A stretch of 21,173 bases of DNA from Desulfonema limicola (GTDB lineage Bacteria > Desulfobacterota > Desulfobacteria > Desulfobacterales > Desulfosalsimonadaceae), in the NCBI GenBank assembly GCA_020722245.1, contig DYLE01000017.1, positions 1 to 21,173 on the forward strand. The letters run 5' to 3'. The notes beneath the pieces are model-generated. The model had not been told where the DNA came from, made no database searches, and saw nothing but the letters and a program-made list of their open reading frames with translations. This document shows, piece by piece, positions 14,627 to 21,173 of the stretch (its first letter is position 1; every line of letters starts with the position of its first letter). A program made the translations under genes and the position numbers.

Positions 14627-16502
14627 CGGCATGTGGAACAGAAGTCTTCGAAGGTATTTTTCGAGCGCAGACCGCGAATGGTTTCAAAAACGTCTTTGGG
14701 CCTTTATGGTCTGTGCCACGCTCGCCATGGGTCTTTTGGCCTTTCGTCTTTTCGAGCTTCAAATCATTCGAGGTCGTGAATATGTTCACCTTTCCAAAAA
14801 TAATTGCATACGAATTCAACGGATTCGACCTATTCGAGGGCTGATTTATGACCGGAACGGACGGTTGCTTGTGGAAAACCGCCCCTCTTTTGATCTGACC
14901 ATCGTAAAAAACGACGCCGACCCATTGATCAAGACCGTCGAAGCCCTGTCCCGGTATATAGCGATGCCCTCTAATGAAATCATGGAAAAAATCAAGACCG
15001 GATCCAGGACGGCTGGTGATTATCAACCCATATTGATCAAGGAGGATATCGGCAGGGACGCCCTGGCCCTGATTCTGGCCCACCGGTTTGAACTTCCCGG
15101 CGTTCTTGTCGAGTGTAATGCCCGAAGAAATTATATCCACCAACAGAGCGCCGTTCATCTTCTCGGGTACATGGGAGAGATCAACGCTGATGAGTTGAAG
15201 GCCAGCGGACATGAAAAGAACAGACAGGGGGATTATGTCGGCCGTTTCGGCATTGAAAAGGCTTATGAAAGCGACCTGGGCGGTAAACCGGGCGGACGGA
15301 TCGTTCAGGTGAATGCCAATGGTCAGGTCGTCAAAACACTGGATACGGTGCCGCCTTTGCCGGGGAACAATGTTTTTTTAACCATCGATCATGAACTTCA
15401 GAAAACGGCCGAAAGGTTGCTGGAGGGAAAAATCGGAGCCGCTTTGGCCATGGATCCCGCGTCCGGTGAGGTTTTGGCCATGGCCAGCAGTCCGGCATTT
15501 GATCCGAACCTTTTTATAGGGGGGATCTCCCACAAGGAATGGGAGTCCCTGGTATCCAATCCGGACCGTCCTCTGATGAACAAGGCCATTCAGGGGGAGT
15601 ATCCTCCGGCGTCCACCTATAAAATCGTCACCGCCATGGCGGGTCTGGAGGAAGGGGTCATCGATTCAGACACGGCGTTTTATTGCTCGGGCAGTTACGT
15701 CTACGGCAACCGAAGCTATGGATGCTGGAAACATCAGGGCCATGGAAGCGTTCGAGTGGTCCGGGCTCTGGCGGAGTCCTGTGATATCTACTTTTACAAC
15801 GTCGGAAAAAGGCTCGGGGTGGATCGGCTGGCAGGGTATGCAACAAGGTGCGGCCTGGGTTCCCCGACCGGTATCCGCCTGGATTTGGAGGCAGATGGAC
15901 TCATCCCCACCGAGGCATGGAAAAAAAAATATAAAGGGGTCCCCTGGCAGAGGGGTGAAAACCTTTCCATCGCCATCGGCCAGGGATATAACCTGGTGAC
16001 CCCTCTTCAGATGCTTGTCCTGGCCGCTTCGGTGGCGAACGGAGGGACTATCTATCAGCCGCTGATCGTGAAGTCGATCCATACCGTGGATGGGAGCTTA
16101 GTGAAGCAGGCAAGGCCCACGATCGTCGGCAGGCTTCCAGCCTCCTCAAAAACCCTAAACCTGATTCGGGAAGGCCTGCTGGCGTGCGTCAATGATGCGC
16201 ACGGGACCGCCCACTACACCGTATGCGTTGAAGCGCTTCGAATCAGCGGGAAAACAGGGACCGCTCAGGTCGTCAGCCGGAAAAACGATGACCATGGGAA
16301 TACCGAGGACCAGGACAATTCAACCCGGCCTCATGCCTGGTTTATCGGCTATGCCCCGTTTGACCAGCCTAAAATAGCCATAGCCGTGCTGATCGAACAT
16401 GGCGGGCATGGCTCCAGCGGGGCCGGGCCCATCGCCAAAGAAATGATTACGACTTATTTAAAAGATATGATAGAAGATGAAACCATAACACGCGACGGCT
16501 AA
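14595..16502 (+). CDS. mrdA: Penicillin-binding protein 2 (elongasome transpeptidase)
   Basis: A 635-residue class B PBP from ATG 14595 (TTG 14592 would add one residue); the start lies inside the end of mreD. A short cytosolic N-terminus is followed by one membrane helix (LWAFMVCATLAMGLLAFRLF), then the PBP dimerisation domain with the conserved RGLIYDRNGRLLVEN and the linker with GRFGIEKAYESDLGG. The transpeptidase domain has all three catalytic motifs: STYK with nucleophile Ser340, SCD (395-397, SxN position) and KTGTAQ (553-558). It cross-links new peptidoglycan along the cell side, working with MreC/MreD and RodA. No rodA follows, which is unusual for this cluster; glnS comes next after 22 bases. 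Numbers count from ATG 14595. Confidence 0.96.
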   Translation: MKNPAPGVSRNGMWNRSLRRYFSSADREWFQKRLWAFMVCATLAMGLLAFRLFELQIIRGREYVHLSKNNCIRIQRIRPIRGLIYDRNGRLLVENRPSFDLTIVKNDADPLIKTVEALSRYIAMPSNEIMEKIKTGSRTAGDYQPILIKEDIGRDALALILAHRFELPGVLVECNARRNYIHQQSAVHLLGYMGEINADELKASGHEKNRQGDYVGRFGIEKAYESDLGGKPGGRIVQVNANGQVVKTLDTVPPLPGNNVFLTIDHELQKTAERLLEGKIGAALAMDPASGEVLAMASSPAFDPNLFIGGISHKEWESLVSNPDRPLMNKAIQGEYPPASTYKIVTAMAGLEEGVIDSDTAFYCSGSYVYGNRSYGCWKHQGHGSVRVVRALAESCDIYFYNVGKRLGVDRLAGYATRCGLGSPTGIRLDLEADGLIPTEAWKKKYKGVPWQRGENLSIAIGQGYNLVTPLQMLVLAASVANGGTIYQPLIVKSIHTVDGSLVKQARPTIVGRLPASSKTLNLIREGLLACVNDAHGTAHYTVCVEALRISGKTGTAQVVSRKNDDHGNTEDQDNSTRPHAWFIGYAPFDQPKIAIAVLIEHGGHGSSGAGPIAKEMITTYLKDMIEDETITRDG

Positions 16503-16524
16503 ACCCTTGGGAGATTTTTACCCG

Positions 16525-18255
16525 ATGTCGAAACCCTTTTCTACGGATAATCCGGAAAGCCGGCCGGCCGATGGCGCGGACGGAGCCCCGGGTGCGTCTA
16601 ATTTTATACGATACCTCATCGACAACGATATGCAAAGCGGCAGGTACGGGGGGCGGGTGGTGACGCGTTTTCCGCCCGAACCCAACGGCTATCTTCATAT
16701 CGGGCATGCCAAATCGATCTGTTTAAATTTCGGTTTGGCAAATCAGTATAACGGAACCTGCCATCTCCGGTTTGATGATACCAACCCTGAAAAGGAAAGC
16801 CCGGAGTTTGTCGCCGCCATCCAAGAAGACGTGAAGTGGCTGGGATTCGACTGGGGACCGCACCTGTATTTTACCTCGGATTACTTTGAACAACTTTACG
16901 GGTTTGCCGTCCTGCTGATCAAGGCGGGAAAGGCCTACGTGGACAGCCTGAGCTCGGATGAGATCAGGGAATACCGCGGGAGTTTGACCCGGCCGGGGAA
17001 GGAGAGCCCCTATCGGAACCGTTCGGTTGAGGAAAATCTGGCCCTTTTTCAGAAAATGCGGGACGGCGGCTTTGAGGAAGGGGAGTGCGTGCTGCGCGCA
17101 AAAATCGATATGGCCGCCCCCAATATGGTGATGCGCGATCCCACCCTCTACCGCATTCGAAAGCAATCCCATCACCGAACAAAAGATCAATGGTGCATCT
17201 ATCCGATGTACGATTTCGCCCACTGCCTTTCGGATTCCATCGAGAAAATCACCCATTCCATCTGCACCCTGGAGTTTGAAAACAACCGCGAGCTCTATGA
17301 CTGGATCCTGGACGCCCTGGGGGTCTATCATCCCCAGCAGATCGAGTTCGCCCGGTTAACCCTGTCCCACACGGTTCTGAGCAAGCGGAAGCTGATCCAG
17401 CTGGTGAGGGAGGGGTATGTGTCCGGATGGGATGATCCGCGGATGCCCACCATTTCCGGTCTGCGCCGCCGGGGATACACCCCCTCATCGATCCGGCGGT
17501 TTTGTGAACGGATCGGTGTGGCCCGGCGGGACAGCCTGGTCGATGTGGCGCTGCTGGAGAACGCCATACGCGAGGAACTCAACAAGACGGCGCCGCGGAT
17601 GATGGGGGTGCTTCGGCCCTTGCGGGTGGTGATCGAGAACTATCCCGAAGACCAGGTGGAGGAACTGGATGCCGTCAATAACCCCGAAGATGAAACCATG
17701 GGAAGCCGAAAGGTGTTGTTTTCGCGGGTGCTGTATATCGAGCAGGATGATTTTATGGAGCATCCGCCGAAAAAATTCTACAGGCTGGCGCCGGGGCGGG
17801 AGGTGCGGCTCAGGTACGCCTATTTTATCACCTGTGTTGGCGTGGTTAAGGACGAAGACGGCCGAATCGTCGAGCTGAGGTGCCGGTATGATCCTGCAAC
17901 CCGGGGGGGCGACGCCCCGGACGGTAGGAAGGTCAAGGCCACGCTTCACTGGGTGTCCGCGGATCACTCGGTGGAGGCCGAGGTCCGTCTTTATGAAAGC
18001 CTTTTTGTTAAAGAGGACCCTGGGTCTGAAGCGGATTTTAAAACCGTTTTGAACCCGAATTCCCTGGATCGCTTGACCGGATGCCGGCTGGAGTCCGGCC
18101 TGGCAAACGCCGGCCCAGGGTTCAGATGCCAGTTTGAGCGGCTGGGGTATTTTTTTGCAGACCCCAAGGACTCCAAGCCGGGCCGTCCGGTGTTCAACCG
18201 GATCGTGACCCTGCGGGATGCATGGGCGAAAATTCGGGGAGCCTCAAACCCGTGA
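16525..18255 (+). CDS. glnS: Glutaminyl-tRNA synthetase
   Basis: A 576-residue class I tRNA synthetase that charges tRNA-Gln. ATG 16525 is preferred over TTG 16507 because GGGAG (16509-16513) lies 11 bases upstream and the family N-terminus follows. The HIGH motif is in PPEPNGYLHIGHAKS (50-64), and the KMSKS equivalent is VLSKRKL (284-290). RFDDTNPEKE (82-91) binds ATP and the acceptor end. THSICTLEFENNRELYDW (243-260) is the stretch that separates GlnRS from GluRS. The C-terminal anticodon-binding beta-barrels are complete. Length is close to E. coli GlnS (554) with a somewhat longer N-terminal tail rich in Gly, Ala and Asp. Bacterial GlnRS is generally held to derive by transfer from eukaryotes. 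The gene lies directly after mrdA and may be read from the mre promoter. Confidence 0.97.
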   Translation: MSKPFSTDNPESRPADGADGAPGASNFIRYLIDNDMQSGRYGGRVVTRFPPEPNGYLHIGHAKSICLNFGLANQYNGTCHLRFDDTNPEKESPEFVAAIQEDVKWLGFDWGPHLYFTSDYFEQLYGFAVLLIKAGKAYVDSLSSDEIREYRGSLTRPGKESPYRNRSVEENLALFQKMRDGGFEEGECVLRAKIDMAAPNMVMRDPTLYRIRKQSHHRTKDQWCIYPMYDFAHCLSDSIEKITHSICTLEFENNRELYDWILDALGVYHPQQIEFARLTLSHTVLSKRKLIQLVREGYVSGWDDPRMPTISGLRRRGYTPSSIRRFCERIGVARRDSLVDVALLENAIREELNKTAPRMMGVLRPLRVVIENYPEDQVEELDAVNNPEDETMGSRKVLFSRVLYIEQDDFMEHPPKKFYRLAPGREVRLRYAYFITCVGVVKDEDGRIVELRCRYDPATRGGDAPDGRKVKATLHWVSADHSVEAEVRLYESLFVKEDPGSEADFKTVLNPNSLDRLTGCRLESGLANAGPGFRCQFERLGYFFADPKDSKPGRPVFNRIVTLRDAWAKIRGASNP

Positions 18256-18388
18256 CGCCTGTCCGGATCAATGGGAACCCCCTTACGGCGAGAATCCAGC
18301 GCTGATCTGTTTTATCGAAGGAGACCTCGCGGATATTCATCGACAGGGCAACCGGGCATGATCTGAGATGGGAGGGCCGGCGCTGATT

Positions 18389-18955
18389 TTATCCTGGGGC
18401 GCACCGAACGCAGTTGCGGCCGTCGGCCTTGGCGGTATAAAGCGCGCCGTCGGCCGCAGCGATGATCTGTTCGATGCTGTGGCCGTGCAGCGGCCACTCC
18501 GACAACCCCTGGCTGATGGTTATTCCAAAGGATGCGCCCTGATGCTCAAAGACCCGGCGTTCGATCATCGCCCGCAGCCGTTCCGCCACTTCCCTGGCTT
18601 GCCCCATGCGGGTGCGCGGAAAGAAAATGACGGCCTCGTCGCCGCCATAGAGCCCGGCGCGATCCTGTTCGCGGATGGTCTGGCGGATCATGTCCCCCAT
18701 CTCGCGCACCACCATACGTCCGGCCAGGTGGCCGTGGGTGTCGTTCACCTGTTTCAGCCCGTCTAAATCCGTCATCGCCAGCGTGAGATAACCGTCCGGT
18801 GCAGCGCACCGCATTTCCTCCTTAAGCTGGCGGAGGAAGGCTTCCATGGTGAGCAGTCCGGTCAACTGATCGTAATGAATCAGCCGGTGGATATCCCGAT
18901 GGAATACCGCATCGGCGCTATCCTGAATCACAAACTTGAAAAGCACGTCGCCCAT
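18389..18955 (-). CDS. GGDEF-domain diguanylate cyclase, intact 3' part of the FHA-GGDEF gene
   Basis: This 188-residue frame is the stretch that is open after the in-frame TAA if translation restarts at ATG 18955, though no ribosome-binding site precedes that codon. Its first ten residues (MGDVLFKFVI) are the last strand of an FHA domain, so it is not a natural start. The GGDEF domain is complete: HYDQLTGLLT (27-36), TDLDGLKQVND (62-72) and signature GGDEA (104-108), with Ala in place of Phe. An RxxD inhibitory site, REQD (95-98), lies five residues before the signature. The domain should make cyclic di-GMP if expressed and folded, with product feedback. It converges with glnS across 133 bases with no clear terminator. 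Confidence 0.8.
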   Translation of the reverse strand: MGDVLFKFVIQDSADAVFHRDIHRLIHYDQLTGLLTMEAFLRQLKEEMRCAAPDGYLTLAMTDLDGLKQVNDTHGHLAGRMVVREMGDMIRQTIREQDRAGLYGGDEAVIFFPRTRMGQAREVAERLRAMIERRVFEHQGASFGITISQGLSEWPLHGHSIEQIIAAADGALYTAKADGRNCVRCAPG

Positions 18956-19309
18956 GCAAATTTTGTCGCCGTTGTTTAAGCGCGCGGAGGTAATGGGTAG
19001 GTTGTTGACCAGGGTGCCGTTGCTGCTGTTCAGATCGGTGATGATGTAAACGCCGGCATCCCCTTCGCAGAGCCGGACGATGCGGGCGTGTCGCCGGGAG
19101 ACGGAGGGCGATTCGATGTGGATATTTACCGAGGGCGAACGCCCAAGGACCTGCTCTCCGTTTGTCAGCGGTATCTCGCGTCCGATTTACCAGCCGGCCA
19201 GCACAATCAGGCTCGCCTGGCGGGGGGCGGGGGTCTTCTGCATTTTGGCTGCAGATACGATCATCGTGGCGTCATCACGATGCACCTGCGTGGTATCCTC
19301 GTCCTGCAT
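18389..19309 (-). pseudogene. FHA-GGDEF signalling protein interrupted by an in-frame TAA
   Basis: The whole gene reads from ATG 19309 (minus strand, with AAGG 9 bases upstream) to the stop at 18389, 306 codons, with one in-frame TAA at 19187-19189 (codon 41). Before it the product is a 40-residue tail with acidic-Thr motifs DTTQV (5-9) and DDATMIV (12-18), ending LIVLAGW. After it the frame continues at once with IGREIPLTNGEQVLGR and a textbook FHA domain: GR (56-57), SRRH (71-74), NSSNGT (94-99) and VNN (101-103), followed by the GGDEF domain. No other stop or frameshift is present. GAA to TAA by a single change would explain the break. FHA domains bind phospho-threonine, so the intact protein would link Ser/Thr phosphorylation to c-di-GMP. 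Mutation and sequencing error cannot be told apart here. Confidence 0.8.
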
Positions 19310-19387
19310 TTGACTTTACCTTGCGGTTATTCGCCATTCCCGCGCATCTAGAAAATCGAAAATAAGAATTCCCAGTTCATGGTCTGA

Positions 19388-19416
19388 TGTATCGCACGAA
19401 TCGGTTTGTATGTCAA
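19388..19416 (-). promoter_or_regulatory. Candidate promoter for the FHA-GGDEF gene
   Basis: On the minus strand a perfect TTGACA (plus positions 19411-19416) is followed after 17 bases by GATACA (19388-19393), a partial -10 match. It would start RNA about 70 bases before ATG 19309. Confidence 0.4.
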
Positions 19417-19518
19417 GTTTGAGCAGGCGCTTTATCTTGTGGAAGGTTTTAATATTTTTCAAAAATCAAATCGACCAGCAAAAAAAAGTATTGGTTTAAG
19501 TGGTGTGCCTGCGGATGT

Positions 19519-19609
19519 TTTACCGGTTTATAAAAATCAGCGGCCGCTCTTTTTACTTGACATAGATTCAACAGTTTAGAATAAACTCTTTATTTAATTA
19601 ACCGGTAAA
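19519..19609. repeat. Inverted repeat TTTACCGGTT / AACCGGTAAA flanking a promoter
   Basis: TTTACCGGTT at 19519-19528 and its exact reverse complement AACCGGTAAA at 19600-19609 lie either side of the promoter at 19557-19585, with 71 bases between. Each copy is itself centred on the palindrome ACCGGT. The arrangement suits two operator sites for one regulator. The AACCGGT core is shared with the palindrome before mreB. Confidence 0.5.
19557..19585 (+). promoter_or_regulatory. Sigma70-type promoter of the 2-oxoacid oxidoreductase operon
   Basis: A perfect -35 TTGACA (19557-19562), a 17-base spacer and AATAAA (19580-19585; four of six -10 positions) precede the ferredoxin-subunit ATG by about 40 bases. 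The expected RNA start is near 19592. Confidence 0.65.
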
Positions 19610-19627
19610 GGCGCGGCGTCAGAATCC

Positions 19628-19864
19628 ATGGCGGAAACAAAAAGCAAGACCCGCAAAAGGGGATATATTGAAATCGACGGGACGTTTTGCAAAGGCTGCG
19701 GAATGTGTATCCACTTCTGCCCCCAGGAGTGCCTGGCGCTTTCCGGAGGCATTAACGCCAGTGGTTATGTGACCGCGGTCTGTGTCGATAGAGACAGGTG
19801 TACGGGATGCGCCACCTGCGCCCTGGTTTGCCCGGAGGCCGCCATCGAGGTCTATCGTGTCTAA
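19628..19864 (+). CDS. 2x[4Fe-4S] ferredoxin subunit of a 2-oxoacid:ferredoxin oxidoreductase
   Basis: A 78-residue small iron-sulfur protein with two complete cluster motifs: CKGCGMCIHFCP (Cys21, 24, 27, 31) and CTGCATCALVCP (Cys58, 61, 64, 68). Each should bind a [4Fe-4S] cluster. Extra Cys35 and Cys52 lie outside the motifs. The N-terminus is basic (KSKTRKRG), and GYIEIDGTFCKGC is typical of the delta-type subunit of VOR/KOR enzymes, which passes electrons from the oxidoreductase to free ferredoxin. It is the first gene of the operon, behind a strong promoter. The only nearby Shine-Dalgarno-like stretch (AAAGG, 19607-19611) is too far upstream to be convincing. The alpha-subunit gene overlaps its stop codon by 8 bases, so it belongs to that enzyme and is not a free ferredoxin. 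Confidence 0.92.
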   Translation: MAETKSKTRKRGYIEIDGTFCKGCGMCIHFCPQECLALSGGINASGYVTAVCVDRDRCTGCATCALVCPEAAIEVYRV

Positions 19865-20924
19865 GGTATTGATGTATGGAAACACGGCCATTGGTGAGGC
19901 CGCCATTCGGGCGGGGTGCCAGTGTTATTTCGGCTATCCCATTACCCCGCAAAACGAGTTGACCGAATACATGGCCGCCCATCTGAGCCGGCGGCCCGGG
20001 TGCGCCTTTGTACAGGCGGAAAGCGAAATCGCGGCCATCAACATGGTCCATGGGGCCAGCGTGGCTGGCGCACGGGTGATGACCTCCTCCTCCGGCCCGG
20101 GCATCAGCCTGAAACAGGAGGGCATCTCCTATCTGGCCGCCTGCGAGCTCCCGGCCGTGATCGTCAATATCTCCCGGGGCGGGCCCGGGCTGGGCAGCAT
20201 CATCGCCTCCCAGTCCGATTACTTTCAGGCCACCCGCGGCGGCGGGCATGGCGACTACCGGACCATCGTTCTGGCCCCGGCCTCGGTCCAGGAGTTCGCG
20301 GACCTGACCTACCGGGCCTTTGACCTGGCCGACACCTACCGTATGCCCGTGCTCATTCTGGGCGACGGTATGCTGGGTCAGATGATGGAGCCGGTGGAGT
20401 TCACCCGGGAAGCCCCTAAAATCCCGCCGGTTCGCCCCGACGCCCTGCGGGGCGCCTTCGGCCGGCCGCGTAAAATCGTCAAATCCTTTACCTCCAATCC
20501 GGCGGACCTGGAAGAGATCAACTGGAGCCTGTTTCGCCGCTATCAGGTCATCAAGGAAAAAGAGCCCAACAGTGAGACCTACCTGACCGATGACGCCCGG
20601 TTTCTGGTGGCGGCCTTTGGCGCTGCGGCCCGGATCGCCAAGGGAGCGATCAAGGAGGTGCGCGCCGGCGGCATGAAAGTCGGGCTGTTCCGGCCGATTA
20701 CCTTGTGGCCGTTCCCCGACAAAGCCCTGCGGGCCGTGGCGCAACAGGTCAAGGGGATTCTGGTGTTTGAAATGAACATGGGACAGATGATAGAGGATGT
20801 CCAGCTTTCATTAAACGGCGCGCGGGAGATCGATTTCTACGGACGTCCCGGCGGTATCATTCCGGCGCCCAACGAGGTCGCCCGGGTGATCGCCCGTCAT
20901 TATCATAAAAAGGGGCTGAAATAA
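19857..20924 (+). CDS. vorB: 2-oxoacid:ferredoxin oxidoreductase alpha subunit (VorB/KorA type)
   Basis: A 355-residue subunit from GTG 19857, chosen because GAGG (19847-19850) lies 6 bases upstream and the product begins MSKVLMYGNTAIGEAAI like its family; the longer reading frame upstream only overlaps the ferredoxin gene. The pyrimidine-binding domain has GYPITPQNELTEYM (26-39), AESEIAAINMVHGASVAGAR (54-73) and SSSGPGISLKQEGISYL (77-93). The C-terminal half includes the transketolase C-like segment with GLFRPITLWPFPD. The enzyme oxidatively decarboxylates a branched-chain 2-oxoacid or 2-oxoglutarate to the acyl-CoA, reducing ferredoxin. The VorB subtype is the closest match from memory, and substrate cannot be read from sequence. 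It suits an anaerobe degrading amino acids or running a ferredoxin-based TCA cycle. Confidence 0.92.
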   Translation: MSKVLMYGNTAIGEAAIRAGCQCYFGYPITPQNELTEYMAAHLSRRPGCAFVQAESEIAAINMVHGASVAGARVMTSSSGPGISLKQEGISYLAACELPAVIVNISRGGPGLGSIIASQSDYFQATRGGGHGDYRTIVLAPASVQEFADLTYRAFDLADTYRMPVLILGDGMLGQMMEPVEFTREAPKIPPVRPDALRGAFGRPRKIVKSFTSNPADLEEINWSLFRRYQVIKEKEPNSETYLTDDARFLVAAFGAAARIAKGAIKEVRAGGMKVGLFRPITLWPFPDKALRAVAQQVKGILVFEMNMGQMIEDVQLSLNGAREIDFYGRPGGIIPAPNEVARVIARHYHKKGLK

Positions 20925-20929
20925 CCAGA

Positions 20930-21173
20930 ATGGAAAAAGTTTATTCACGGCCGCGTTACCTGACCCGGACCCCCTTTCATTACTGTCCGGGTTGCGGGCA
21001 TTCCATTGTCCACCGGTTGATCTGCGAGCTTTTGGACGAGATGAACATTCAGGACCGGGCCGTCGGCGTGCCGCCGCCCGGATGCTCGGTGTTCGCCTAT
21101 AATTATATCGAGACGGACTTTGTGGAATCGGCCCACGGCCGGGGGGCCGCGGTGGCCACCGGCATCAAGCGGG
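20930..21173 (+). CDS. 2-oxoacid:ferredoxin oxidoreductase beta subunit, TPP-binding (N-terminal part)
   Basis: The gene starts at ATG 20930, five bases after the alpha-subunit stop, and runs out of the window after 81 codons. The visible part has TPFHYCPGCGHSIVHRL, the CPGCGH motif of the thiamine-pyrophosphate-binding subunit, followed by VGVPPPGCSVFAYNY and AHGRGAAVATGIK, which bind the TPP diphosphate side. It is the catalytic partner of the alpha subunit. In related enzymes the IGCSVF/GHGRA motifs take slightly different forms; here GCSVF and AHGRGAA are seen. A gamma subunit probably follows beyond the window. The ribosome-binding site is weak (AGGGG about 14 bases upstream). Confidence 0.93.
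   Translation, partial: MEKVYSRPRYLTRTPFHYCPGCGHSIVHRLICELLDEMNIQDRAVGVPPPGCSVFAYNYIETDFVESAHGRGAAVATGIKR

Larger units (their letters stand above)
19310..19627. other. 318-base divergent intergenic region between the FHA-GGDEF gene and the oxidoreductase operon
   Basis: No gene is visible here. The region is clearly richer in A and T than its neighbours. It contains the minus-strand ribosome-binding site AAGG for ATG 19309, a minus-strand promoter candidate (19388-19416), an AT-rich middle (about 19440-19500), a strong plus-strand promoter (19557-19585) and an ACCGGT-centred inverted repeat flanking that promoter. Confidence 0.6.

Noticed and set aside
18256..18388. A terminator between glnS and the converging GGDEF gene
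   Set aside because: No GC-rich stem followed by a T run is seen on either strand; only a loose GCGCTGAT direct repeat is present.
19752..20744. A 330-residue open frame on the minus strand across the ferredoxin and alpha-subunit genes
   Set aside because: Its product is rich in Gly, Pro, Arg and His with no recognisable motif, and it lies wholly antisense to well-supported genes; it reflects the high GC content of the region.

Overview
The window is a dense, GC-rich stretch of bacterial chromosome. It fits an anaerobic, Gram-negative member of the Desulfobacterota (formerly Deltaproteobacteria), probably Desulfobacterales-like. The basis is inference from gene content: a ferredoxin-dependent 2-oxoacid oxidoreductase operon, a spore-photoproduct-lyase-like radical SAM protein paired with a ParB-like protein, glutaminyl-tRNA synthetase, an mre rod-shape operon, and c-di-GMP enzymes with FHA or PilZ domains. 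I see no tRNA, rRNA, CRISPR array, insertion sequence or phage gene.

Layout. (1) 1-2412: the 3' end of purC, a ParB-like DNA-binding protein and an SPL-like radical SAM protein, linked by short overlaps and so probably translationally coupled. (2) 2467-4341: a UvrD/Rep/PcrA-type helicase. It converges with a small winged-helix/coiled-coil gene on the minus strand (4333-4743). (3) 4911-8701: eno, an exported unknown protein and pyrG, in one direction. (4) 8859-12087: a GGDEF-PilZ diguanylate cyclase, then an LD-carboxypeptidase and an AmiE-like serine hydrolase, which look like a peptidoglycan-recycling pair. (5) 12227-16502: mreB-mreC-mreD-mrdA, the elongasome operon without rodA in its usual place, followed by glnS (16525-18255). 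(6) 18389-19309, minus: an FHA-GGDEF gene interrupted by an in-frame TAA. (7) 19628-21173: an operon for a VOR/KOR-type 2-oxoacid:ferredoxin oxidoreductase (ferredoxin subunit, alpha subunit, start of the TPP-binding beta subunit), behind a good sigma70-like promoter flanked by ACCGGT-centred inverted repeats.

Most genes are housekeeping: nucleotide synthesis, glycolysis, translation and cell-wall elongation. The points most worth a second look are: the ParB-like/SPL-like pair, whose radical SAM member lacks the hydrogen-donor cysteine of true spore photoproduct lyase; an A8 tract at the start of mreC where removing one A restores a normal N-terminus; the TAA that splits an otherwise perfect FHA-GGDEF gene carrying a possible phospho-threonine tail; and palindromic ACCGGT elements before mreB and around the oxidoreductase promoter.
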